DNA from: Syntrophomonas sp. UBA1368
GTDB taxonomy: Bacteria > Bacillota > Syntrophomonadia > Syntrophomonadales > Syntrophomonadaceae
Direction of reading: 5' to 3'
Assembly: GCA_002305965.1 (NCBI GenBank)
Contig: DBRM01000056.1
Coordinates: 19,828-26,528, forward strand
DNA length: 6,701 nucleotides
Part shown: piece after piece, positions 1 through 5,826 of the stretch
How positions within the stretch are numbered: position 1 is the stretch's first letter
Layout of the letters: each line of letters begins with the position of its first letter
Position numbers and translations under genes: made by a program
The notes under the pieces: model-generated
The model's database searches: none
What the model saw: only the letters and a program-made list of their open reading frames with translations
What the model was told of the DNA's origin: nothing

Positions 1-192
1 GATGAGCCCACCGGTAATCTGGATTCCCGAACCACCTCGGAAGTGATGGACCTGATGCTGAAGATTACCAGGGAAAATGGACAGAATCTGGTCCTGGTCA
101 CTCATGATGCGAATATTGCCAGCTATGCTGACCGGATCGTAAATATTTTTGACGGCAATATTGAAGGATCACAATTGATAAAGGGGAGTTAG
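1..192 (+). CDS. ABC transporter ATP-binding protein (C-terminal 63 residues, 5' truncated by window)
   Basis: The reading frame is open from base 1 and ends at TAG 190-192; only the C-terminal end of the ATPase is in the window. It begins DEPTGNLDS, the end of Walker B with the catalytic glutamate followed by the D-loop. About 25 residues later comes VTHD, whose histidine is the H-loop (switch) residue. DEPTGNLD is typical of the MacB/LolD/YknY class of ATPases that work with FtsX-fold permeases, which fits the permease two genes downstream. By inference it hydrolyses ATP on the cytoplasmic face to drive that permease mechanically. It sits 6 nt before the next gene, whose ribosome binding site lies inside its last codons, so the two are co-transcribed and probably coupled. 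The Walker A and signature motifs are upstream of the window and cannot be checked. The family call is firm; the substrate is unknown. Confidence 0.93.
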   Translation, partial: DEPTGNLDSRTTSEVMDLMLKITRENGQNLVLVTHDANIASYADRIVNIFDGNIEGSQLIKGS

Positions 193-198
193 ACAAAA

Positions 199-1872
199 AT
201 GAAAAGAAAAGGCGTTATCTTCTTACTTGCGGTTATTTTTACCCTTACCTGGCTAAGTATAGCATCTGCCGAATCGGATGACCCCTGGGAAGTCCCGGAT
301 GAAAACCCCCGTATTATTATTGGCAAGGATGCCAAGATGCCGGTTTTTAATGCGGGTGAAAAAATTAAGCTTAAAATACCGGTTGAAAATACCAGCCGAA
401 CAGATGCTACAGACATCAGTGTTTCCTTGTCGGCTGCGGACGCCGGTGGCTTCCCCTTTTTGGTCGATGAAATGAGTATAACCCAATATGCCAGTCGTTT
501 AACCGCCAAATCCCGCAATATTTACATTTTTGATTTAACCGTTCCGCGCACCGTAAAGCCAAAGATCTATACCATCGATGTAACGGTGAATTACAATACT
601 TACTATGGGTACAGCGGCAGTATCAGCGATACCATCAATGTAAAAATTGAGAACAGCAGCAAGCAGCCTAATATTTCGGTTATGGGAGTTGAAATGGCCC
701 AGGACCGGCTGCCTTCGGGAGATAGCAGTTCTGTTAAGATCAATATAAAAAATGACAGCGACATCGTGCTGAAAAATATTGAGCTCAAGCTGGACGGATT
801 TGACGCCAATACCATCAATCTGGATAAATGGCCGGCGATCCAGCACATTGGGCAATTAAGCCCTGGCCGGACAGCAGGAGCAGAGTACCGCCTATATACT
901 GATGCCAAACTGGAAAAGGGAATATATCCGCTTAATCTGGCTATCAAATATCAGGATGAATACGGCCAGGAATACACCCAGGAAAACACCGTATATCTGC
1001 CCGTATCGGGGAAGGCAGGCGGAGATGATGAATATACCCCCCGGCTTATCGTGGATGACTATTCTTATCCCGGTGAATATGTGCAGCCGGGACTGGCTTT
1101 TCCATTAAATATTTCTTTTTACAATACCAGCGCTGCTGAAGAAATCGGCAACATCAAAGTAAGCATCAATTCTGACGGAGATGTATTCTCACCGGTAGGC
1201 AGCAGCAATTCCTTTTTCATAGACAAAATGGCAGCCGGTGCGCGTCTGGAGAAAAATCTGACTTTAAAACCCAAAACCGATGCGGATAACGGCAACTACA
1301 ATATCAGTGTGGACCTGCAGTACCAGGATAGCAAGGGAACTCAATATAATGAAAAAGAACTGATCAGCATCCCGGTCAACCAGAACATCAGACTGGTGGT
1401 CACCGATGTACAGACCCCGACCGAAGCATTTGTGGGGACCCCCACCGCTGTTTCCATCGATTTCTATAATACCGGCAGAAGTGTGATCCGCAACATTATC
1501 GTTACCACCGAAGGCGACTTTGAGATCCAGGACGGCAGTTCCTATTTGGGAAATCTGGAAGCCGGCAAAGAGAATTATTTTGATGTAACGATCATCCCCC
1601 GCAATGAAGGGATAGCAGAAGGAAAGATCATACTGCAATATGAAGACAATATCGGCCAGCCTTTTATGGTGGAAAAGACCTTTCAGATCAATGCTGTAAC
1701 CCAGCCGCCCTTTGAAGGTCCCGGCATGATGCCGGAGGAAATGCCGGCGGAAAAATCCTTTAACAAATGGTTTATTGCAGCCGGAGGAATCATACTGCTG
1801 GCTGTCATAGCGGCAGTGGTCATCAGGCGCCGCCGCCGCCGTTTAAGTGAGGAACTGGAATTAGATGAATAG
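199..1872 (+). CDS. Secreted, membrane-anchored multi-module (CARDB/COG1361-like) protein of an ABC export operon
   Basis: This 557-residue protein has a signal peptide at residues 1-24 (basic MKRK, hydrophobic core, AxA cleavage site ASA). The body is a beta-rich extracytoplasmic region, followed by a proline/methionine-rich linker (502-518), one membrane span (about 524-542), six consecutive arginines as stop-transfer, and a short acidic tail. The body divides into about four similar modules (roughly 38-151, 158-271, 281-394, 397-499). Modules 2-4 end in a recurring YQD/YED..G pattern, as in CARDB-like Ig folds of S-layer-related COG1361 proteins. The start is supported by AAGGGGAG at 181-188. 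It lies between an ABC ATPase and a MacB-type permease, the place where related Firmicute operons carry a membrane-fusion subunit. I infer a surface-facing accessory or substrate-binding partner of that transporter. The fold call comes from pattern, not a profile search, and the exact function is unknown. Confidence 0.85.
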   Translation: MKRKGVIFLLAVIFTLTWLSIASAESDDPWEVPDENPRIIIGKDAKMPVFNAGEKIKLKIPVENTSRTDATDISVSLSAADAGGFPFLVDEMSITQYASRLTAKSRNIYIFDLTVPRTVKPKIYTIDVTVNYNTYYGYSGSISDTINVKIENSSKQPNISVMGVEMAQDRLPSGDSSSVKINIKNDSDIVLKNIELKLDGFDANTINLDKWPAIQHIGQLSPGRTAGAEYRLYTDAKLEKGIYPLNLAIKYQDEYGQEYTQENTVYLPVSGKAGGDDEYTPRLIVDDYSYPGEYVQPGLAFPLNISFYNTSAAEEIGNIKVSINSDGDVFSPVGSSNSFFIDKMAAGARLEKNLTLKPKTDADNGNYNISVDLQYQDSKGTQYNEKELISIPVNQNIRLVVTDVQTPTEAFVGTPTAVSIDFYNTGRSVIRNIIVTTEGDFEIQDGSSYLGNLEAGKENYFDVTIIPRNEGIAEGKIILQYEDNIGQPFMVEKTFQINAVTQPPFEGPGMMPEEMPAEKSFNKWFIAAGGIILLAVIAAVVIRRRRRRLSEELELDE

Positions 1873-3208
1873 AATTGACTTATTCCGCATGAGCGGGCAA
1901 AACCTGCTGCGGCGCAAAACCAGAAGTATCCTGACCATAGTAGGAGTGATGATCGGCACGGCTTCTATCGTCATTATGTTGTCATTAGGGCTTGCCATGG
2001 ATAAGCAGTTTCAGGAGCAGATCTCCCAGATGGGCAGTTTAAATATCATCGACGTACAACCCGCTTATTATGGGATGGAAAAGCCGGGCGCCAATACGCA
2101 AAATGTTTTGTTAAATGATCAAGCCGTAGCCCAGTTCGAAAAAATTGCCGGAGTAAAGGCAGTCATGCCGCAAAAGATCAGCTATTATAAAGTGGTGGCC
2201 GGCAAGATGGTCGGGAATGTAGGCGTAATTGGTGTAAAGCCGGAAAACCTGGAAGCCTTTGATTTTGAGATCGAGGAAGGACGCCTGCTTTTAGACGGTG
2301 ACAAAGAAGCCATCATTTTCGGCTCCCAGATCGTTTACAATTTTTATAACCCGCGCCTCAGCAACAGCGGTTACTATGGACCGATGGGTGATACACCTCC
2401 GCAAGTAGACCTGATCAGTGACAAGCTTTTACTTACCGCCAACATGTCCTATGGAGAGCGGATACCCGGCGGCACAGATCCTGACTATAAAGAGCCCAAA
2501 CTCCATGAAATAAAAGGAGTTGGGATTCTCAAGCAAAGCAATAACGAACAGGATTATAATGCCTATATGAATATTGCTTATCTGGAAAAGATCATCGCCG
2601 AAGACCGCAAAAACGAACGCGCCAACAGCAGTGAACGTCCCATTAATGAAAACAATCAGAATCAATACGATTCGATCAAAGTCAAATGTGAAAACATCGA
2701 AGTGGTTGCGGCTGTACTGCAAAAAATTAAAGATCTGGGATACACGGCCTATAGCTTGACCGACATATTGGAATCGATGAAAAAGACCTCCCGCACCATC
2801 CAGGCTGTTTTAGGCGGCATCGGGGCGGTCAGCCTTTTGGTGGCAGCCATCGGCATAACCAATACCATGATCATGAGCATTTATGAAAGAACCAAAGAAA
2901 TTGGCATCATAAAAGTATTAGGGGCGGATATCGCTGATATAAAAAAATTATTTTTATTGGAAGCAGCCTTGATTGGGCTGATTGGGGGGGTGATCGGCCT
3001 CTTGCTCAGTTATTTGGTCTCCTGGATATTGAATAACTTTGTTCCGGGTATGATGGGAGGGATGGCAGGAACAGGCATATCCTATATACCGCCCGCCTTA
3101 GCCATCGGCGCCTTGTTGTTTTCAACCATGGTAGGCATTATAGCCGGGTACTCACCCGCCCATCGTGCCATGAACCTCAGCGCGCTGGATGCCATCCGAT
3201 CAGAATAA
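1865..3208 (+). CDS. MacB/FtsX-family ABC transporter permease
   Basis: This 447-residue permease has the MacB topology. A short amphipathic N-terminus (RMSGQNLLRRKTRS) leads to TM1 (about 21-43) and a large extracytoplasmic core (about 45-300). Three C-terminal spans follow (about 311-338, 362-390, 407-430). YERTKEIGIIKVLGA at 340-354 is the conserved cytoplasmic segment after TM2 that contacts the ATPase, and the ending PAHRAMNLSALDAIRSE is typical of the FtsX domain. No ATPase domain is fused, so this is the split form, with the ATPase encoded at the window start. The start overlaps the preceding gene by 8 nt in another frame, with TGAGGA at 1848-1853 as a modest ribosome binding site, implying translational coupling. 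MacB-fold proteins usually act as mechanotransmitters that move substrates already outside the membrane (peptides, lipoproteins, antibiotics). The substrate here cannot be read from sequence. Confidence 0.93.
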   Translation: MNRIDLFRMSGQNLLRRKTRSILTIVGVMIGTASIVIMLSLGLAMDKQFQEQISQMGSLNIIDVQPAYYGMEKPGANTQNVLLNDQAVAQFEKIAGVKAVMPQKISYYKVVAGKMVGNVGVIGVKPENLEAFDFEIEEGRLLLDGDKEAIIFGSQIVYNFYNPRLSNSGYYGPMGDTPPQVDLISDKLLLTANMSYGERIPGGTDPDYKEPKLHEIKGVGILKQSNNEQDYNAYMNIAYLEKIIAEDRKNERANSSERPINENNQNQYDSIKVKCENIEVVAAVLQKIKDLGYTAYSLTDILESMKKTSRTIQAVLGGIGAVSLLVAAIGITNTMIMSIYERTKEIGIIKVLGADIADIKKLFLLEAALIGLIGGVIGLLLSYLVSWILNNFVPGMMGGMAGTGISYIPPALAIGALLFSTMVGIIAGYSPAHRAMNLSALDAIRSE

Positions 3209-3249
3209 AGGCACAGAAGAAATATATCATGGCAGTTGCTCCACATGAA

Positions 3250-3286
3250 AAACTCCCCGTTGGCATAGACCGCCAGCGGGGAGTTT
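3250..3286 (+). terminator. Hairpin terminator ending the ABC operon
   Basis: AAACTCCCCG (3250-3259) pairs with CGGGGAGTTT (3277-3286). The stem continues through a U-G pair and TGGC/GCCA, giving about 15 pairs around a 7-nt loop. It starts 42 nt after the permease stop. The downstream T-tract is interrupted (TTTGTGATTGGTTTT). On the minus strand the stem is also followed by a T-run, but no minus-strand gene uses it. Confidence 0.8.
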
Positions 3287-3375
3287 GTGATTGGTTTTAA
3301 TGCAATAAGACGATTATAGACTTGTAATAGAAAGAATTTTGGGTGGCAGGAAAATCACAGGAATTTTATTGTCGT

Positions 3376-3393
3376 ATTATTTTACAAAATAAT
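3376..3393. repeat. Perfect 8-bp inverted repeat, candidate operator
   Basis: ATTATTTT and AAAATAAT flank a 2-nt AC spacer, an exact dyad. It lies about 100 bp upstream of the candidate -35 element. It does not match a Fur, PerR, Rex or FNR consensus that I know. In AT-rich DNA such dyads can arise by chance. Confidence 0.45.
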
Positions 3394-3408
3394 ATCTGCA
3401 GTAGTAGA

Positions 3409-3424
3409 ATTTTATTAATAAAAT
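3409..3424. repeat. Perfect 16-bp palindrome, candidate operator
   Basis: ATTTTATT is followed directly by AATAAAAT, an exact palindrome with no spacer. Its centre is 32 bp from the centre of the dyad at 3376-3393, about three helical turns. The bases GAATTTTATT that begin here (from 3407) also occur at 3361-3370 as a direct repeat. Confidence 0.45.
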
Positions 3425-3493
3425 ATAAGGAAAAAACATTTTTTTATACGTTTCAAATTTAGCTTGAAAACCCTTGGAAATGAGTTTTTGGGT

Positions 3494-3522
3494 TTGCAGA
3501 ATCAATTCTAAAGGTATATATT
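3494..3522 (+). promoter_or_regulatory. Candidate sigma-A promoter for the Na+/phosphate cotransporter
   Basis: TTGCAG (3494-3499), a 17-nt spacer and TATATT (3517-3522) fit a sigma-70/sigma-A promoter with ideal spacing, a good -10 and a weak -35. Transcription would start near 3529 and leave a leader of about 125 nt. A second TATAAT lies at 3523-3528 but its spacing to this -35 is too long. The call is by eye in AT-rich DNA. Confidence 0.45.
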
Positions 3523-3535
3523 TATAATGGCTAAA

Positions 3536-3562
3536 TACTTTGACTTTTTTTATTCCAAAGTA
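3536..3562 (+). promoter_or_regulatory. Candidate hairpin at the start of the cotransporter mRNA leader
   Basis: TACTTTG (3536-3542) is exactly complementary to CAAAGTA (3556-3562) across a 13-nt T-rich loop. CTAAA (3531-3535) can also pair with TTTAG (3579-3583), placing the inner hairpin inside a longer arm. It begins just after the predicted transcription start, so it could be a 5' stabilising stem or a regulator site. It is AT-rich and therefore thermodynamically weak. Confidence 0.3.
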
Positions 3563-3642
3563 AGGAAAGAAATAACTATTTAGAGAAAACAGAAAAAAAT
3601 CAGCAAAAGTTGTTTAAATAAAGACGCAGTAAAGTTTTTATT

Positions 3643-3647
3643 GGAGG
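3643..3647 (+). promoter_or_regulatory. Ribosome binding site that fixes a GTG start
   Basis: GGAGG lies 7 nt before GTG 3655. The nearest in-frame ATG, at 3673, would be too far from it, so GTG is the preferred start of the cotransporter. Confidence 0.85.
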
Positions 3648-3654
3648 TTCATAC

Positions 3655-5325
3655 GTGGTTGATTATCAAGCGATGACATTCGCTTTTCTTGGCGGTCTGG
3701 CGTTATTGATGTTCGGACTGAAATTTATGTCAAGCGCATTACAGGAAGTTGCCGGTGACAAAATGCGCACCATCCTGGAGAAAGGAACAAAAAATCCCAT
3801 CAGAGGAGCACTGACCGGGATGGCGGCAACAGCACTGATACAGAGCAGTACTGCCACAACCATATTAACCGTCGGTCTGGTAAATTCCCGTCTCCTCACC
3901 TTGAAACAAGCCATTGGAGTGATCATGGGAGCCAACATCGGCACCACTGTCACAGTATATTTGATCGGTTTTAACCTCGGCGACTATGCCTTGCCCATCA
4001 TTGCCGCCGGTGTCATCACTTACATTTTCGTTGACAATAAAAAAGCCCAGCTGATCGGTCAAGCGATTACCGGCATTGGACTCTTGTTCTTTGGTCTTAC
4101 CATACTGGGTGACGGACTGGCACCTTTAAAAGATGTCCCCGTTTTTGCCAACTTGATGCTCAGTATCGAAGACAATGCGGTCTTAGGTGTACTGGTAGGC
4201 GCCATCTTTACTGCCACTGTTCATTCCAGCAGTGCAACCATCGGTGTTTTGCAGGAATTAGCCTATCAGGGGGCTATCACCTATCATCAGGCGGTTCCCA
4301 TACTCTGCGGAGATAATATCGGCACAACAGTCACCGCTTTATTGGTAGCGATCGGTACCGGTGTAGTCGCAAAAAGAGCAGCCCTTACCCACTTCATGTT
4401 CAACTTCATCGGCTCATGTTTGTTTCTTCCTCTTTTCGTCTCCGGTATCGCGGAAAAAGCCATCATATTCTTTACCAATTATTTGTTGATTTTAATTCCC
4501 GGCAGTGTAAGCTGGGATATGCTGAACATAAAACTGCAGATTGCACAGACACATTTGTTTTTCAACTTGTCCAACACCCTTATCCAGTTGCCTTTTGTAG
4601 CCGTATTGGCCTATATCGTCACCAAAATTATCCCGGACTCCAAGAAGGACACCGAAGATGAGATGAAGACCATCTACATCGACAAACGCTTCCTGGCCAA
4701 CCCTTCCGTAGCCTTATCGCAGGCTACCCGGGAAACTTTGCGTATGGGGGATATAACCGTAGAGGCATTCACCAATGCTATGGGTTACTTTGTCAAACGG
4801 GAGAAACACCAGCGTAAAAAAGGTGAGCAGCTGGAGGAATTTATCAACCACATGGAAAGAGAAATCACTGATTACATCGTCCTGGCATCTGAGTCCCGCT
4901 TGTCCAAGGAAGACTCCTATCAATCTTTTGCTTTGCTGCAATGCATAAATGATACGGAGAGCATTGCCGATATATGCATGAATATCATCGAACTGGCTGA
5001 TTATGCTGACCGGCATCAGGTGAGTTTCTCCGGTGAGGCCCTGGAGGAACTGGAGCAAATGGTGGAACTGACTAAAAATACGCTGAACCTGACCATGCAA
5101 GTAGCCCGAAGAAGAGATCCGGCAGCTGCGGAGCAAGTCAAACGCAATGAAGAAAAACTGGATGAATTGCAGAGAGAATACCGCCGCAATCACATCCGGC
5201 GCCTTAACGAACACATATGCAACGGCAACAACGGAGCGGTGTTCCTGGATATCCTGGGAAACCTGGAAAGGATCAGCGACCTGTGCCGCAATATAGCAGG
5301 ATACGCAATAGGCGAATCAGCATAA
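3655..5325 (+). CDS. Na+/phosphate cotransporter family protein with C-terminal PhoU-like domain
   Basis: This 556-residue membrane protein has the two inverted Na/Pi-cotransporter repeats. Repeat one carries ALIQSSTATT (60-69) and GANIGTT (92-98); repeat two carries TVHSSSAT (188-195) and GDNIGTT (219-225). The paired QSS/HSS and N-I-G-T-T motifs form the substrate and sodium site in this family (PF02690; YjbB/NptA-like). Hydrophobic spans fill residues 8 to about 325. The soluble C-terminal part (about 340-556) is helical and PhoU-like, with the repeated signatures NDTESIADICMNI (432-444) and LERISDLCRNIA (537-548). The length matches bacterial members that carry a PhoU domain. It is expected to move phosphate with Na+ across the inner membrane; import or export cannot be told from sequence, and YjbB-like proteins have been linked to export. 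Terminators on both sides and its own promoter suggest it is monocistronic. Confidence 0.95.
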   Translation: MVDYQAMTFAFLGGLALLMFGLKFMSSALQEVAGDKMRTILEKGTKNPIRGALTGMAATALIQSSTATTILTVGLVNSRLLTLKQAIGVIMGANIGTTVTVYLIGFNLGDYALPIIAAGVITYIFVDNKKAQLIGQAITGIGLLFFGLTILGDGLAPLKDVPVFANLMLSIEDNAVLGVLVGAIFTATVHSSSATIGVLQELAYQGAITYHQAVPILCGDNIGTTVTALLVAIGTGVVAKRAALTHFMFNFIGSCLFLPLFVSGIAEKAIIFFTNYLLILIPGSVSWDMLNIKLQIAQTHLFFNLSNTLIQLPFVAVLAYIVTKIIPDSKKDTEDEMKTIYIDKRFLANPSVALSQATRETLRMGDITVEAFTNAMGYFVKREKHQRKKGEQLEEFINHMEREITDYIVLASESRLSKEDSYQSFALLQCINDTESIADICMNIIELADYADRHQVSFSGEALEELEQMVELTKNTLNLTMQVARRRDPAAAEQVKRNEEKLDELQREYRRNHIRRLNEHICNGNNGAVFLDILGNLERISDLCRNIAGYAIGESA

Positions 5326-5355
5326 TGCGCTCATAGCCTTTTTTTGACGTCTGGC

Positions 5356-5388
5356 AGTCCGGTAACTACACCGGGCTTTTTTTATTTT
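5356..5388 (+). terminator. Intrinsic terminator of the cotransporter gene
   Basis: AGTCCGG (5356-5362) pairs with CCGGGCT (5371-5377), one pair being U-G, around an 8-nt loop. It is followed by a long T-tract (5377-5383 and 5385-5388). It lies 31 nt after the stop codon. An extra T7 run at 5339-5345 has no clear stem of its own. Confidence 0.88.
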
Positions 5389-5579
5389 CCTGCCTTTTCT
5401 CCTGACGGAAACCAGCATTTTGTCAACACTTGAATCTATTCCGCATACATTATATTATCAGAAGGTTAAGCAATATACAGGTTTTGACCGCCGGTATTGA
5501 AATTTTTCTTTATCCGGAGAAAAGCGGAGATTTCCAGCTTATGACAGAGAAGGCTTATTGTGAGAAGGGAAACTTTGTT
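5389..5579. other. Gene-free spacer between the terminator and the riboswitch promoter
   Basis: I see no supported gene, RNA or strong structure here. TTGAAT and TATTAT at about 5430-5458 form a weak promoter-like pair with 17-nt spacing, but a better promoter sits just upstream of the aptamer. Confidence 0.5.
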
Positions 5580-5608
5580 TTGCAGTAAGTGGAAAAATAT
5601 ATTATACT
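5580..5608 (+). promoter_or_regulatory. Candidate sigma-A promoter of the riboswitch-aminomutase transcript
   Basis: TTGCAG (5580-5585), a 17-nt spacer and TATACT (5603-5608) give a promoter with a 5-of-6 match at -10 and a weak -35. The predicted start, near 5615, is only about 17 nt before the first aptamer stem, which suits a riboswitch leader. It uses the same -35 hexamer and spacing as the candidate promoter at 3494. Confidence 0.6.
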
Positions 5609-5615
5609 AAATAAT

Positions 5616-5745
5616 GCACCGATATAGGTGGATGCCGAATCTCGCTGATACAGCGAGAACGGGGGAACCAATTTTGGGGTGAATCCGGTTTATTTACCGG
5701 TAGGGTGTTCCTTAGCCCGAATCCGTCAGCTAACCTCGCAGGCAT
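5616..5745 (+). promoter_or_regulatory. Cyclic di-AMP riboswitch aptamer (ydaO/yuaA class)
   Basis: The conserved blocks of the ydaO-yuaA class appear in order: GCCGAATC (5634-5641), ACGGGGGAACCA (5659-5670), TTGGGGTGAATCC (5674-5686), GGTAGGG (5699-5705), and CCCGAATCCGTCAGC (5716-5730) running into TAACCTCG. Supporting stems are P1, ATGCC/GGCAT (5632-5636 with 5741-5745); an 8-bp hairpin at 5640-5658 with an ATA loop; CCAA/TTGG at 5668-5677; CCGGT/ACCGG at 5685-5700; and GGG/CCC at 5703-5718. A small CACC/GGTG hairpin (5617-5630) sits upstream of P1. The class binds c-di-AMP and in Firmicutes usually lowers expression of wall, potassium and osmolyte genes when c-di-AMP is high. Here it precedes a beta-amino-acid-forming aminomutase. 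The class assignment is by recognised consensus, not a covariance search. Confidence 0.93.
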
Positions 5746-5774
5746 AATAAGGAGGGTTAATCATAAATTAATAG

Positions 5775-5826
5775 CCCTCTGGTTTACAAATTGTTTGTTA
5801 ATTTCGAAAAGCAAGGGGGTTTTTTT
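5775..5826 (+). terminator. Riboswitch expression platform: terminator hairpin with U-tract abutting the start codon
   Basis: CCCTCTGGTTT (5775-5785) pairs with AAGCAAGGGGG (5809-5819), with one mismatch and two U-G pairs, enclosing a 23-nt loop. Seven T residues (5820-5826) follow and run straight into ATG 5827. The 5' arm can instead pair with GAGGG at 5752-5756 (hairpin 5752-5779), or in part with the 3' strand of P1 (GGCATAAT with ATTAATAGCC). These are mutually exclusive folds, as expected for ligand-controlled termination. The direction of control cannot be settled by eye. Confidence 0.75.
5813..5819 (+). promoter_or_regulatory. Ribosome binding site embedded in the terminator stem
   Basis: AAGGGGG, 7 nt before ATG 5827, is the only plausible Shine-Dalgarno sequence for the aminomutase. 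It is also the 3' arm of the riboswitch terminator hairpin, so formation of that stem would hide it from ribosomes as well. Confidence 0.65.

Larger units (their letters stand above)
3287..3654. other. AT-rich gene-free region upstream of the Na+/phosphate cotransporter
   Basis: These 368 bases carry no credible coding region on either strand and are clearly more AT-rich than the flanking genes. They contain two near-adjacent palindromes (3376-3393 and 3409-3424), smaller inverted repeats (TTTCAA/TTGAAA at 3451-3469; AAACCC/GGGTTT at 3468-3495), a candidate promoter (3494-3522), a candidate leader hairpin (3536-3562) and the ribosome binding site of the next gene. I could not recognise a PhoP/PhoB-type direct-repeat box, although the downstream gene handles phosphate. 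Confidence 0.7.

Noticed and set aside
1264..1638. A 124-codon minus-strand open frame, with similar ones at 603-947 and 6300-6659
   Set aside because: All are antisense to well-supported genes and show no family features.
1721..1747. Inverted repeat CCGGCAT-G-ATGCCGG with a third copy of ATGCCGG at 1741
   Set aside because: It lies in codons for the repetitive MPEEMPAE linker, so codon repetition explains it. There is no T-tract and no reason for a terminator there.
1825..1842. CGC triplet run near the end of the modular protein gene
   Set aside because: It encodes the six-arginine stop-transfer signal after the membrane span, so a coding explanation suffices.
3287..3654. Searched for a Pho-box-like direct repeat upstream of the phosphate transporter
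   Set aside because: Only a single TTTACA-like hexamer is present, without the regularly spaced partners needed for a PhoP or PhoB site.
4714..5214. A 166-codon minus-strand open frame
   Set aside because: It is antisense to the PhoU-like domain of the cotransporter, whose motifs are unmistakable, and it has no recognisable domain of its own.
5484..5519. CCGG-containing inverted repeat in the spacer before the riboswitch promoter
   Set aside because: The stem is about six pairs with a bulge and no T-tract, too weak to call.
5541..5588. A 15-codon open frame (MTEKAYCEKGNFVLQ) with GGAG about 11 nt upstream
   Set aside because: It is very short, its ribosome binding site is poorly spaced, and its end overlaps the candidate riboswitch promoter. 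Nothing else supports translation.
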